Part shown: positions 13,255 through 22,411 of the stretch, piece by piece
Numbering within the stretch: position 1 is the stretch's first letter
Layout of the letters: each line of letters begins with the position of its first letter
Assembly (NCBI RefSeq): GCF_034043675.1
Contig: NZ_JAXCLA010000003.1
Location: 496,001 to 560,000 of the forward strand
Direction: 5' to 3'
DNA: 64,000 bases
From: KK5 sp034043675
GTDB lineage: Bacteria; Pseudomonadota; Gammaproteobacteria; Burkholderiales; Burkholderiaceae_C
Notes under the pieces: model-generated
The model's database searches: none
What the model saw: only the letters and a program-made list of their open reading frames with translations
Told to the model about the DNA's origin: nothing
Translations under genes and position numbers: made by a program

Positions 13255-13264
13255 CGACCACCGC

Positions 13265-14482
13265 CTACTTCTCCAGCACGCCCAGCACCTCGTAGCACGC
13301 CCCCATCGTGTGGTAGTCCGTCTTCCCGGCCGGGCTCTTCTCGTCGCTGTACTTCGAGTTGTCGGCCCGCAGGATGCGGTACCAGGCGCCGTACTGGTGG
13401 TCGATCATGTGGGCCCAGCTGTAGCGCCACAGGCGGTCGTAGTCCTCCCAGTACTTCGGCTCGCCGGTGCGCACGGCCAGCACGCCGGCGGTGGCGAGGC
13501 TTTCGGCCTGGACCCAGAAGTACTTGTCGGCGTCGCAGATCGAGCGGTCGGGGGCGAAGCCGTAGTACAGACCGCCGTGCTCGGCGTCCCAGGCGGCTTC
13601 CATCGCCACATCGAACAGTGCGCGGGCGCGAGGCAGCAGCCAGTCTGAGCCGTGCTGCAGCTGGGCGGCGTGGCGCTCCATGATCAGCAGCAGCTTGGCC
13701 CATTCGGTCAGGTGGCCGGGCTGGTAACCCCAGGGGCGGAAGATGTTGGTCTTGTCGTCCTTGTTGTAGTCCCAGTCGACCGACCAGTCGCTCTTGTAGT
13801 GCTCCCAGATCAGGTCGCCGGCCAGCGCGGCCTGGCGCACGGTGATGTTGCGAGCCAAGGTCTCGGCGCGGTGCAGGTAGCGCGCTTCGCCGGTGGCCTC
13901 GAAGGCGGCGAGCAGGGCCTCGCAGGAATGCATGTTGGCGTTCTGGCCGCGATAGGGGTCAAGTCTTGCCCAGTCGGCGCTGGCTTCGTCGGCGTAGAGG
14001 CCGTGGGCCGGCTCCCAGAAGCGCTGCTCCATCAGCTCCCAGGTCTCGGCGATCCAGGCGCGGGCTTCTTCGACGCCGGCCATCAGCGCATGCGAGTAGG
14101 CGAGCAGCACGAAGGCCAGGCCGTAGCAGTGGTTGGTGCCGTCCAGCACCTGGGCCGAGCCGCCTTCCCACTTCAGCAGCCAGGCATAGCCGCCGGTGGC
14201 GGGATTGCGGTGCGCGCGGCGCAGGAAGTCCAGGCCGTGCAGCATCTTTTGGCGGTCATCGTCGCGGCCCCAGCGTCGCGCGGCCATCGCGAAGTTGAAG
14301 ACGAAGCGGGTGCTGCTGACGAGGTGGCGGCTCGTCGCGTCGTAGATCGAGCCGTCGTCGCGGTAGAAGTGGAAGAAGCCGCCGGAGGCGTCGACGCAGC
14401 GCGGGCGATAGAAATCCATCGTGTGCTGGACATGGGCGTCCAGCGTGGCGGGCGAGCGGAAATCGGGGAAGGTGATGCTCAT
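13265..14482 (-). CDS. AGE-family sugar epimerase/isomerase (mannose isomerase-like)
   Basis: A 405-aa cytosolic (alpha/alpha)6-barrel enzyme of the N-acylglucosamine 2-epimerase superfamily. Conserved patches include STRFVFNFAMAARRWG, DGTNHCYGLAFVLLAYSHAL and FRPWGYQPGHLTEWAKLLL, resembling D-mannose isomerase / YihS proteins that interconvert mannose and fructose or related sugars. The exact substrate cannot be read from sequence. It lies 57 bp downstream of the lipoprotein gene on the same strand and converges with the PEP-CTERM gene. Confidence 0.88.
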   Translation of the reverse strand: MSITFPDFRSPATLDAHVQHTMDFYRPRCVDASGGFFHFYRDDGSIYDATSRHLVSSTRFVFNFAMAARRWGRDDDRQKMLHGLDFLRRAHRNPATGGYAWLLKWEGGSAQVLDGTNHCYGLAFVLLAYSHALMAGVEEARAWIAETWELMEQRFWEPAHGLYADEASADWARLDPYRGQNANMHSCEALLAAFEATGEARYLHRAETLARNITVRQAALAGDLIWEHYKSDWSVDWDYNKDDKTNIFRPWGYQPGHLTEWAKLLLIMERHAAQLQHGSDWLLPRARALFDVAMEAAWDAEHGGLYYGFAPDRSICDADKYFWVQAESLATAGVLAVRTGEPKYWEDYDRLWRYSWAHMIDHQYGAWYRILRADNSKYSDEKSPAGKTDYHTMGACYEVLGVLEK

Positions 14483-14539
14483 CGGGTCGGGCTCCTCGGG
14501 GAGCCCGAACTGTACCCGCCGACCGACGGCAAATGAGTG

Positions 14540-15043
14540 TCAGTCGTCCCAGCCGAAGCGCGTCGGGAACACCATGCTCTGGCTCAGCCGCAGCACCACG
14601 CCGTCCTTGAAGTGGACGTTGAAGCGCATCCGGTAGCTGCTGCCGGGATCGGGCTCGATGTTCCAGTCCCAGACCTCCTCGCCGCTGAAGCGGTAGGTCA
14701 CGCGGGTACGCTCCTGGCCGAGCCGCCGGTTGACCTGCTCCGGCGTCATGCCGGGCGTGATCGAGAAGCGGCTGTCGTAGCTCAGCGTGTCCTCGACGCC
14801 GATCAAACGGCCCTGCGCGTCGAGCTTCACCATGTAGCAATGCGTGCCCAGCGGCTGGCTCGAATACTCGTAGGTGTGGCCGCCGCCGGCATCCTCCCAG
14901 ATGCGGTGGGGTGCGCCGTAGTAACTCGTTATGTCAGCGGCAGTGCTGGTGCCGGGGACGAGCCGGGCATCGTGGCCGGGGTAGGCGCAGCCGCCGACGA
15001 GGACGGCGGCGAGCAGGGACAACAGCAAGATACGACTTCGCAT
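14540..15043 (-). CDS. Putative outer-membrane lipoprotein, SmpA/OmlA-like fold
   Basis: A 167-aa lipoprotein. Signal peptide MRSRILLLSLLAAVLVGGC with lipobox VGGC. The region after it (STAADITSYYGAPHRIWEDA) and a second PGMTPEQVNRRLGQER segment recall the BamE/SmpA-type fold, which uses G-x-T-x-x-x-V/I motifs. It starts 10 bp after the histidine kinase stop, so the two are probably co-transcribed. The same frame continues upstream inside the kinase gene; the lipoprotein signal fixes the start at 15043. Confidence 0.85.
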   Translation of the reverse strand: MRSRILLLSLLAAVLVGGCAYPGHDARLVPGTSTAADITSYYGAPHRIWEDAGGGHTYEYSSQPLGTHCYMVKLDAQGRLIGVEDTLSYDSRFSITPGMTPEQVNRRLGQERTRVTYRFSGEEVWDWNIEPDPGSSYRMRFNVHFKDGVVLRLSQSMVFPTRFGWDD

Positions 15044-15053
15044 GCGCCCGAGC

Positions 15054-16958
15054 TTACGCCGACGCTGTTTCCAGCGTGATGCTGAACACGGAGCCCTCGC
15101 CGACGACACTGCGCACCTCGATCCGCCCGCCCATCTGCTCCACCAGCAGTTTGACGATCGTGAGCCCCAGGCCCGTGCCGCGGCGGTGGGAGGCGCCGGG
15201 CAGGCGCTTGAAGGCCTGGAACAGCTGCTGCTGCTGCGCGTCGTCGAGCCCCGGGCCCTGGTCGTGGACCTCGATGCGTACATGGTGGCGGCCGCCTTCG
15301 TCGCTCGTGCGCCGAACCTCGACACGCACGCTGCCGCCGGGCCGGTTGTACTTGAAGCCGTTGCTGAGCAGGTTGGCCAGGACCTGGCCCAGCCGGCGGG
15401 CGTCGCTCCAGACGGCCAGGTCCGGCGGCAGATCGGGCAGTTCGAGTCGGACGCCGAATTCCTGCTGCTCGGGCGAGGTCAGCGCCGCCGCCGCGGCCAG
15501 CACCGGCGCCAGCGGGGTGGCGCTGCGCTCGACACTGAGGCGGCCGGAATCGATGCCGCTGATGTCCAGCACGTCGTCCACCAGGTGCAGCAAGTGCCGG
15601 CCGGCATCGGTGACCAACTGCACCCGCTGCAGCTGGCGCGGCGTCAGCGGTTCGCTGTTGTCCAGCACCAGCAGGTCGGCGAAGCCGAGCACGGCATTCA
15701 GCGGCGTGCGCAGCTCGTGGCTGAGGCGGGAGAGGAACTCCATCCGCGCGCCGGCCGTGCGTTCGGCGGTCGCGCGGTCCAGCTCGGCGCGCTCCTGGCG
15801 CACGCGCGCGCTGACGTCGCGGACGATGCCGATCATCCGCCGGTCGCCGGCCGCGATCGCGCCGCGCATCACCGAGGTGACCTCGACGTGGCGCGCCTCG
15901 CTTTCGGCGCCATGCGGCCGGATGCGGTAGCGGAGGTGGAAGCCGTGGCCCCGGTGGATGACGCGCTCCAGTTCGGCGCGCAGTGACGCGACGTCGGCCG
16001 GGTCGGTCAGCGCCCGCAGGCGCTCGCGCGGAACGGGTGGGGCGTTGGGGTCCGCGTCGAGGCCGTAGGCCGCGCGGGCGTTGGCATCCATGGCCACCAG
16101 GTCTTCGCGCAGGCGCCACTCGAACAGGCCGAGGCCATCGCCCTCGGCGGCCAGGTTCCAGCGCCGGTTCGCATCCTCCAGCGCGAGTTCGTAGCGGCGC
16201 TGCCGCACCAGACCCTGGCGCATGATCAGCAGGACCGCCAAGGTCAGCGCCACCCCCGCGAGCACGAGCAGCACCGACAGCACCCGGAAGGTCGAGCGCG
16301 AGGCCTCGCCCAGCGCGGCGCTGAACTGCTGCTCCAGCTTGCGCAGCTCGGGCTCCAGGGTGTCCAGCGAGCGCAGCGCCGCGTCGATCTGCGCTGTGCG
16401 CGCGGCCGCGTCGATCTGTTGTTGCGGCCCGTACAGCTGCTGCAGCTGCCGGCTCATGTCCTGCAGGACCAGCAGGCGGTCATCGGCCACCTGCCAGGCC
16501 CGCACCGCGTCGGCCATCAGCTCGCTGGTGGAGAAATTGCGGTAGAGCCGGATCATGCCGGGGATGTCGTCCGGCGAATTGCCGCCGCGCAGCAGGCCGC
16601 GAACGATTGCTTCTCGATCGGGCTCGCGCTTGTCCATCTCCAGCCGGGCTTCGTGGTCGCCCAGCGGGCCGTCGAGCGCCTGTTCGTAGGCGCGCAGCTG
16701 GGTGGCATCGCCGCTGCGAGCGTATTCGCGCAGGTGCTGGATCGCCTGCTCGCGCCCCTTGGACCACAGCGCCTGGCCGCCGACGTAGGCGCGCGTCGCC
16801 GACAGCACCTGGAAGGCCAGCAGGCACAGGATCAGCATCACCGCGTTGCCGATCAGCAGCGGCGACATCACCAGCGCCTTGTGCAGGCGCCGGCCGTCGG
16901 CATTCGCTGCTGCCGTGGCATCCGGACTCGGGCGCAGGTGCGCGTCGGCGGTGCTCAT
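15054..16958 (-). CDS. PAS-domain sensor histidine kinase
   Basis: 634 aa. Membrane helix near residues 30-52, a periplasmic helical sensor region, a second helix near 222-245, a PAS domain (about 260-390), a HisKA dimerisation domain with phospho-acceptor H414 in SRLSHELRTPLNAVLGF, and HATPase_c motifs VLANLLSNGFKYN, DQGPGLD and GTGLGLTIVKLL. No receiver domain is fused and no response regulator gene lies nearby, so it is an orphan here. GGGGGAGAAGG directly precedes the ATG. Divergent from it is a periplasmic binding-protein gene, a possible ligand-presenting partner. Confidence 0.93.
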   Translation of the reverse strand: MSTADAHLRPSPDATAAANADGRRLHKALVMSPLLIGNAVMLILCLLAFQVLSATRAYVGGQALWSKGREQAIQHLREYARSGDATQLRAYEQALDGPLGDHEARLEMDKREPDREAIVRGLLRGGNSPDDIPGMIRLYRNFSTSELMADAVRAWQVADDRLLVLQDMSRQLQQLYGPQQQIDAAARTAQIDAALRSLDTLEPELRKLEQQFSAALGEASRSTFRVLSVLLVLAGVALTLAVLLIMRQGLVRQRRYELALEDANRRWNLAAEGDGLGLFEWRLREDLVAMDANARAAYGLDADPNAPPVPRERLRALTDPADVASLRAELERVIHRGHGFHLRYRIRPHGAESEARHVEVTSVMRGAIAAGDRRMIGIVRDVSARVRQERAELDRATAERTAGARMEFLSRLSHELRTPLNAVLGFADLLVLDNSEPLTPRQLQRVQLVTDAGRHLLHLVDDVLDISGIDSGRLSVERSATPLAPVLAAAAALTSPEQQEFGVRLELPDLPPDLAVWSDARRLGQVLANLLSNGFKYNRPGGSVRVEVRRTSDEGGRHHVRIEVHDQGPGLDDAQQQQLFQAFKRLPGASHRRGTGLGLTIVKLLVEQMGGRIEVRSVVGEGSVFSITLETASA

Positions 16959-17102
16959 CCTTCTCCCCCGTGTTGTGCGCGCAGTATGCAGCGCGCGGGG
17001 TGCGCTCAGATAACTCGTTATGTGGCCGGATTACCGAACCAGCGCTTGAGCTGGACGCGCGGCTCCCGGAAACAGGTTCCGCATCGGCACCATAATTCCC
17101 GG

Positions 17103-17891
17103 ATGCCCAACCGACGAGACAGCTTCCCCGCGCTCCTGGGGCTGGCGCTATTGCCGGCCTTCGGCGTGCGTGCGGCGGAACCGGGCGACCCCGCCAGTGC
17201 GCCGCTGACCGTGCTGCTGGAGCCGGTACGCCCCTACTCATTCCCCGACGCCGACGGCAAGCCGACCGGCTATGCGGTGGACCTGATGCAGGAGATGCTG
17301 CGCCGCTGCCATCTGAACGGCCAGCTCGAATTCAATTCCTGGGCGGGCATCTACCAGCGCGCGCTGGCCGATCCGCGGGTGCTCGTCGTCAGCATCGTCC
17401 GGCTCGGCGAGCGGGAACCGAACTTCTACTGGATCGGCCCCACTGCCGCGCGCCGCGCCTACCTGTACCGCCTGAAGGCCCGGGCGGACGTCCACGTCAG
17501 CTCGCTCGACAGCGCCCGCGCCTATCGCATCGGCGTGATCCGCGACGACGCCACCGAGCGCGACCTGCTCTCCAAGGGTTTCGAGCTCGGCAAGCAGCTG
17601 GACCGCAGCCCGGACCACGCCGCGCTGCTGCGCAAGCTGTTCGCTGGCCGCGATGAACTGGTCGCGCTGAACAGCGCCGTCGCCGCCGCCACCTTCGAGA
17701 GCTTCGGCTACGACTTCAACAAGGTGGAGCCGGTGCTGAAGCTCTCGGACATCAAGCTCTACATGGCGGTGAGCCGCAGTAGCGGCCCGGCGCTGTACGC
17801 GAAGCTGCTGAGCGCCTGGGATGCGATGCGGCGCGACGGCACCGTCGCCGCGATCGCGGCGCGCTACCCGAACGTCTCGCTGCTGGACTGA
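17103..17891 (+). CDS. Periplasmic solute-binding protein, family 3 type (copy 1)
   Basis: 262 aa with a signal peptide ending near RAAEP. The body has the amino-acid-binding-protein-like start LTVLLEPVRPYSFPDADGKP, then GYAVDLMQEML, and ends in TVAAIAARYPNVSLL. No ABC permease or ATPase is nearby. A close paralogue sits at 18859-19629 (shared PTGYAV, LFAGRD/FFAGRD and MRRDGTVAAIAA segments). CATAAT at 17091-17096 is 6 bp before the ATG with no Shine-Dalgarno, suggesting a leaderless message. It may be a free scavenger or a sensor partner of the divergent kinase. Confidence 0.88.
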   Translation: MPNRRDSFPALLGLALLPAFGVRAAEPGDPASAPLTVLLEPVRPYSFPDADGKPTGYAVDLMQEMLRRCHLNGQLEFNSWAGIYQRALADPRVLVVSIVRLGEREPNFYWIGPTAARRAYLYRLKARADVHVSSLDSARAYRIGVIRDDATERDLLSKGFELGKQLDRSPDHAALLRKLFAGRDELVALNSAVAAATFESFGYDFNKVEPVLKLSDIKLYMAVSRSSGPALYAKLLSAWDAMRRDGTVAAIAARYPNVSLLD

Positions 17892-17894
17892 ATT

Positions 17895-18776
17895 TCAGAG
17901 CTGCACGCCGGCCTCGAAGGTGTTGCAGTCTTTCAGCTGGCCGCCCTCCATGCCGCGCTTGAACCAGCGCACGCGCTGCGCGCTGCTGCCGTGGGTGAAG
18001 CTCTCCGGCATCACCGTGCCTCGCGCCTTGCGCTGCAGCGTGTCATCGCCGATCTGGCTGGCCGCGTTCAGCGCCGATTCCACATCGCCCGCTTCCAGCC
18101 AGTTCTTGCTCTGCTGCGAGAGCTTGGCCCAGATGCCGGCGTAGCAGTCAGCCTGCAGCTCCAGCTTCACGCTGATCGCATTGCCCTCGCGCTGCGAGTG
18201 CTGCTGGCGGTAGCGGTCCACCTTCTCGCTGGTACCCAGCAGGTATTGCACGTGGTGGCCGACCTCGTGAGCAATCACATAGGCCTGGGCGAACTCGCCG
18301 GGCGCGCCGAGCTGGGTGCGCATCGTGTCGTAGAAGCTCAGGTCGATGTAGACCTTCTGGTCGGCCGGGCAGTAGAAGGGGCCGGTGGCCGCCTCGCCGT
18401 TGCCGCAGGCGGTCGCCGTCTGGCCGCGGAACAGGTGCAGCCGCGGCGGCGTGTACTTCTGGTTGCTGCGGGCGAAGTAGGCGGTCCAGACGTCCTCGGT
18501 GCTGGCCAGCACCACCGAGACGAAACGGGCCGACGGGTCGGTGGGATGGGTGGCCGGCGTCGGCGCCTGTTGCTGCTGCGGCGCCGATACGTGCCCGCCC
18601 TGCATCAGCCCCAGCACCGTCAGCGGATTGACGCCGAAGGCCCAGGACGCGAGCAGCGCCACCACGATGCCGCCGATGCCGATGCGGCCACCCCCGAATC
18701 CGATGCCGCCCCCGCCGCCACTGCTGCTGCGTCCATCCTCGACGTTGTCGCTCTCGCGCTGACCTTCCCACTTCAT
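17895..18776 (-). CDS. ypfJ: Neutral zinc metallopeptidase, YpfJ family
   Basis: 293 aa. A cytoplasmic N-terminus MKWEGQRESDNVED and a Gly-rich stretch are followed by one membrane helix (IGGIVVALLASWAFGVNPL). The periplasmic domain has zinc motif HEVGHH (in AHEVGHHVQYLLG) and a distal catalytic-type segment LQADCYAGIWAK. AAGGAG lies 6 bp before the ATG at 18776, which also matches the conserved family N-terminus better than the TTG at 18782. It sits between the two solute-binding paralogues and converges with the first. Substrate unknown for the family. Confidence 0.92.
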   Translation of the reverse strand: MKWEGQRESDNVEDGRSSSGGGGGIGFGGGRIGIGGIVVALLASWAFGVNPLTVLGLMQGGHVSAPQQQQAPTPATHPTDPSARFVSVVLASTEDVWTAYFARSNQKYTPPRLHLFRGQTATACGNGEAATGPFYCPADQKVYIDLSFYDTMRTQLGAPGEFAQAYVIAHEVGHHVQYLLGTSEKVDRYRQQHSQREGNAISVKLELQADCYAGIWAKLSQQSKNWLEAGDVESALNAASQIGDDTLQRKARGTVMPESFTHGSSAQRVRWFKRGMEGGQLKDCNTFEAGVQL

Positions 18777-18858
18777 CACCAACTCCTTGATTCCGGGTGC
18801 CGAGATTCTGCGGCAATCGAGAGGCCGCCACTGCGATGGATGCTTCAGAATCCCTCAC

Positions 18859-19629
18859 ATGACGACGCCCCGCCGCCGCTGCCTCCTGCTGCTTGCCGGC
18901 CTGGTGCCGCTGATCTCGGCGCGGGCCGATGACGACGCGGCGCACATCACCGTGATGCTGGAGGAGTTCGCACCCTACTCGTTCACCGACGAGCAGGGCC
19001 AGCCGACCGGCTACGCGGTGGAGCTGGCGCGCGAGATGCTCGCGCGGGCGCACGTGACGGCGAGCTTCGAGTTCAGCTCCTGGCCGCGCGTGATGCTGCG
19101 TGCGCGCAACGAGCCCAATGTGCTGGTGCCCGCCATCGTCCGCCTGACCGAGCGCGAGGCGATGTTCCACTGGCTTGGCCAGATCGGCGTCCGACGCGGC
19201 ATGCTGTTCCGCCTGAAGAGCCGCCCCGAGGTGCAGCCGAAAAGCTTGTCCGAGGCGCGCGCCTGGCGCATCGGCGTGCTGAAGGACGATGTGGCCGAGC
19301 GCGAGCTGAGCTCGCTGGGCCTGGTGCTGGGGGAGACGCTGGACCGCGCCTCCGACTACCCCGCGCTGCTGCGCCGCTTCTTCGCCGGCCGCGACGACTT
19401 GCTGGCCCTCAGCAACCAGATCGCACCGGCGATCCTGCGCCGCCATGGCTACGACCCGCAGCTGATCGAACCGGTGCTGAAGTTCTCCGACTCCAAGCCC
19501 CACATGGCCGTGAGCCTGCAGACGCCTGAGCCGCTGCGGCAGCGGCTGATGAAGGCCTGGGAGACGATGCGGCGCGACGGCACGGTGGCGGCGATCGCCG
19601 CGAAATATCCCAGCATCGGACTGGAATAG
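18859..19629 (+). CDS. Periplasmic solute-binding protein, family 3 type (copy 2)
   Basis: 256 aa with signal peptide MTTPRRRCLLLLAGLVPLIS. It is paralogous to copy 1 along its whole length: EFAPYSFTDEQGQPTGYAVE, RLTEREAMFHWLGQIGVRRG, and the C-terminus WETMRRDGTVAAIAAKYPSI. It also lacks transporter neighbours. CAGAAT (18846-18851) is 7 bp before the ATG and there is no Shine-Dalgarno. The upstream reading to 18787 is rejected because it would bury the signal peptide. Ligand unknown. Confidence 0.88.
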   Translation: MTTPRRRCLLLLAGLVPLISARADDDAAHITVMLEEFAPYSFTDEQGQPTGYAVELAREMLARAHVTASFEFSSWPRVMLRARNEPNVLVPAIVRLTEREAMFHWLGQIGVRRGMLFRLKSRPEVQPKSLSEARAWRIGVLKDDVAERELSSLGLVLGETLDRASDYPALLRRFFAGRDDLLALSNQIAPAILRRHGYDPQLIEPVLKFSDSKPHMAVSLQTPEPLRQRLMKAWETMRRDGTVAAIAAKYPSIGLE

Positions 19630-19742
19630 GCGGCGGGGCGCAGCCTGTCCCCCGGAATCTGCAGCCTGTCGGCAATCGGTGGGCGGCGCGGTCGGGGCTT
19701 TTCATACTGCCGCCTTCATCCCCACGCACCGGATACAAGACC

Positions 19743-20552
19743 ATGAAACTCCAGCGCTTCAGCGTCGTCCTCGGCGCCGCCCTGCTGGCCTCGGCCTGCG
19801 CACAGGCCGACGGCGGCAAGGAATGGAACATCCGCATCAAGCAGGACGGCGACAGCAGCTGGTCCTTCAACATCGACGGCCCGATGGAGTACGGCACCGC
19901 CGGCAACCGCATCCAGGGCTCGGGCAACCGGGTGGAGCGCAGCCGCAGCGTCGCCCCGTTCACCAAGCTGCGGCTGGAAGGCTCGCTGGACGTGCGCGTC
20001 AGCCAGGCCGCCGCCGATGCGGTGCGGATCAACGCGGACGACAACGTCGAGCCGCTGATCGAAAGCCGCGTCGAGGGCGACACGCTCATCATCCGCCTGC
20101 AGCCCGGCGCCGGCTTCCGCACCAAGCATGCGCCGACGGTGGCCGTCGATGCACGCACCCTGCGCGCCATCGCACTCAACGGTTCGGGTGACTTGAGCCT
20201 GGATCGCTTCAAGGGCGAGGCGCTGAACCTGGCGATGTCCGGTTCGGGTGACGTCCACATTGGCCAGATCGACGTGCTCGACCTGGCCGTCGACATGCGC
20301 GGCTCCGGCGACCTGCGCGTGTCCGGCAACGCACAGAAGCAGAGCTGGACGATGGCGGGCTCGGGCGACGTGGATGCCCGCCGGCTCGACGGCCGCACGG
20401 TCAGCGCGCGGCTGCGCGGCTCGGGCGACATCGACGTTGGCCAGTCGGACACCCTGGACGTGGAGATCGACGGCTCCGGCGACCTCAGCTACGCCGGCCG
20501 GCCGCAGCTCCACTCGCGGGTGAACGGCAGCGGTGACGTGAACCGCCGCTGA
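19743..20552 (+). CDS. DUF2807 (GIN-domain) protein with seven GSGD repeats
   Basis: 269 aa. The signal peptide ends near LLASACAQA, and the Cys could be a weak lipobox. The DUF2807 head (FTKLRLEGSLDVRVSQ) is followed by a C-terminal series of seven repeats each opening with GSGD, spaced 19-21 residues, as expected of a right-handed beta-helix with one turn per repeat. Such proteins are predicted to be periplasmic or surface exposed; no function is established. A CATACT box near 19705 may be its promoter. Converges with the ABC exporter gene. Confidence 0.88.
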   Translation: MKLQRFSVVLGAALLASACAQADGGKEWNIRIKQDGDSSWSFNIDGPMEYGTAGNRIQGSGNRVERSRSVAPFTKLRLEGSLDVRVSQAAADAVRINADDNVEPLIESRVEGDTLIIRLQPGAGFRTKHAPTVAVDARTLRAIALNGSGDLSLDRFKGEALNLAMSGSGDVHIGQIDVLDLAVDMRGSGDLRVSGNAQKQSWTMAGSGDVDARRLDGRTVSARLRGSGDIDVGQSDTLDVEIDGSGDLSYAGRPQLHSRVNGSGDVNRR

Positions 20553-20564
20553 GCACTGCCGACC

Positions 20565-22394
20565 TCAGGCTTCTTCGCCGAGGAAGCCGCCGCTCTGGTG
20601 CGACCACAGGCGCGCGTAGAGACCACCGGAAGCGAGCAGCTCGGCATGCGTGCCCTGCTCGACGATCTCGCCCTCGTCCATCACGACGAGCCGGTCCATT
20701 GCCGCGATGGTGGAGAGCCGGTGCGCGATGGCGACGACGGTCTTGCCCTCCATCAGCCGGTACAGGCTGGTCTGGATCGCGGCCTCGACCTCGGAGTCCA
20801 GCGCGCTGGTGGCCTCGTCCAGCAGCAGGATCGGCGCGTCCTTCAGCATCACGCGGGCGATGGCCACGCGCTGGCGCTGGCCGCCGCTGAGCTTGACGCC
20901 GCGCTCGCCCACGTGGGCGTCGTAGCCGCTGCGGCCCTTCGGGTCGGTCAGGCCGGCGATGAAGGCCTGCGCTTCGGCGCGCTCGGCAGCGGCGGCCATC
21001 TGCGCGTCGCTGGCGTCGGGGCGGCCGTAGAGCAGGTTGTCGCGCACCGAGCGGTGCAGCAGCGAGGTGTCCTGCGTGACCATGCCGATCTGCTCGCGCA
21101 GGCTGTCCTGCGTCACGCCGGCGATGTCCTGCCCATCGATCAGGATGCGACCCGATTCAAGATCGTGGAAGCGCAGCAGCAGGTTCACCAAAGTGGACTT
21201 GCCGGCGCCCGAGCGACCCACCAGGCCGATCTTCTCGCCGGCGTGGATCGTCAGGTCCAGGTCCTTCAGCACGGTCTTCTTGCCGCCGTAGGCGAAGCCC
21301 ACGTGATCGAAGCGGATCTCGCCGCGCGTGACCGCCAGTGCCGTCGCGTCGGGCCGGTCCTTCACCGTGATGCCGCGGGCCAGCGTGTTCATGCCGTCCT
21401 GCACCGTGCCGATGTTCTCGAACAGGCCGGTCATCTCCCACATGATCCAGTGCGAGATGCCGTTGAGCCGCAGCGCCATCGCCGTCGCCGCGGCCACCGC
21501 GCCCACGCCCAGCTCGCCCTGCATCCACAGCCACATCGTGGCGCCCGCGGTGCTGGCGATCAGCAGCATGCTCAGCGCATGGTTGACCACCTCGAAGCTG
21601 CTGACCAGACGCATCTGCCGGTAGGCCGTGCCCAGGAACTCCTGCATCGCCGAGCGGGCGAAGCCGGCCTCGCGGTGGCTGTGGCTGAACAGCTTGACCG
21701 TGCCGATGTTCGTGTAGGCGTCGGTCACGCGGCCGGTCATCACGCTGCGCGCGTCGGCCTGCTCGGCGCCGGCCTTGCCCAGCCGCGGTACGAAGAAGCA
21801 CAGCGCGGCCACGTAGCAGGCCAGCCAGCCGAGGAAGGGCAGCAGCAGCCGCGCATCGAAATGGCCGACGACGCCCAGGATCGTCACGAAGTAGATCGTG
21901 ATGAAGACCATGATGTCGGTCAGCACGAGCACCACGTCGCGCACCGCCAGCGCCGTCTGCATCAGCTTGGCGGCGACGCGGCCGGCGAACTCGTCGGCAT
22001 AGAAGCTCATGCTCTGGCCGAGCAGGTGGCGGTGGAAGTTCCAGCGCAGCCGCATCGGGAAGTTGCTGGCCAGGCCCTGGTGCTTGGCGATCGTCTGCAG
22101 CGCCACCAGCAGCGGGCTGGCCAGCAGGATCACCGCCAGCAGCGCCAGGTTGCCCTTCTGCGTGGCCCACAGCTGGGAGGTCGGCACGGCGCTGAGCCAG
22201 TCCACCACCGAGCCCAGCATGCTGAACAGCAGCGCCTCGAAGGCGCCGGTGCCGGCGGTGAACAGGGTCATGCCGGCCACGAGCCCGCGCGAGCCGGCGG
22301 TGGCGGCCCAGACGAAGGGGAAGAAGCCCTTCGGCGGCTGCGGTGGCGGGGTGTCGGGGAAGGGCGGGAGCTGTCGTTCGAACCAGGAATACAT
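20565..22394 (-). CDS. ABC exporter, fused permease and ATPase
   Basis: 609 aa, MsbA-like half transporter that should work as a homodimer. The N-terminal membrane domain has about six helices. The ATPase domain has Walker A GLVGRSGAGKST, signature KLSGGQRQR, Walker B ILLLDEATSALD and switch IAHRLST. All catalytic motifs are intact. The start at 22394 (MYSWFERQLPPFPDTPPP) begins right after the phosphatase gene. The frame is open up to 24134, but that is antisense-like read-through of the neighbour. Substrate unknown. Confidence 0.92.
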   Translation of the reverse strand: MYSWFERQLPPFPDTPPPQPPKGFFPFVWAATAGSRGLVAGMTLFTAGTGAFEALLFSMLGSVVDWLSAVPTSQLWATQKGNLALLAVILLASPLLVALQTIAKHQGLASNFPMRLRWNFHRHLLGQSMSFYADEFAGRVAAKLMQTALAVRDVVLVLTDIMVFITIYFVTILGVVGHFDARLLLPFLGWLACYVAALCFFVPRLGKAGAEQADARSVMTGRVTDAYTNIGTVKLFSHSHREAGFARSAMQEFLGTAYRQMRLVSSFEVVNHALSMLLIASTAGATMWLWMQGELGVGAVAAATAMALRLNGISHWIMWEMTGLFENIGTVQDGMNTLARGITVKDRPDATALAVTRGEIRFDHVGFAYGGKKTVLKDLDLTIHAGEKIGLVGRSGAGKSTLVNLLLRFHDLESGRILIDGQDIAGVTQDSLREQIGMVTQDTSLLHRSVRDNLLYGRPDASDAQMAAAAERAEAQAFIAGLTDPKGRSGYDAHVGERGVKLSGGQRQRVAIARVMLKDAPILLLDEATSALDSEVEAAIQTSLYRLMEGKTVVAIAHRLSTIAAMDRLVVMDEGEIVEQGTHAELLASGGLYARLWSHQSGGFLGEEA

Positions 22395-22411
22395 CGTGTG
22401 GGGATAACTTC

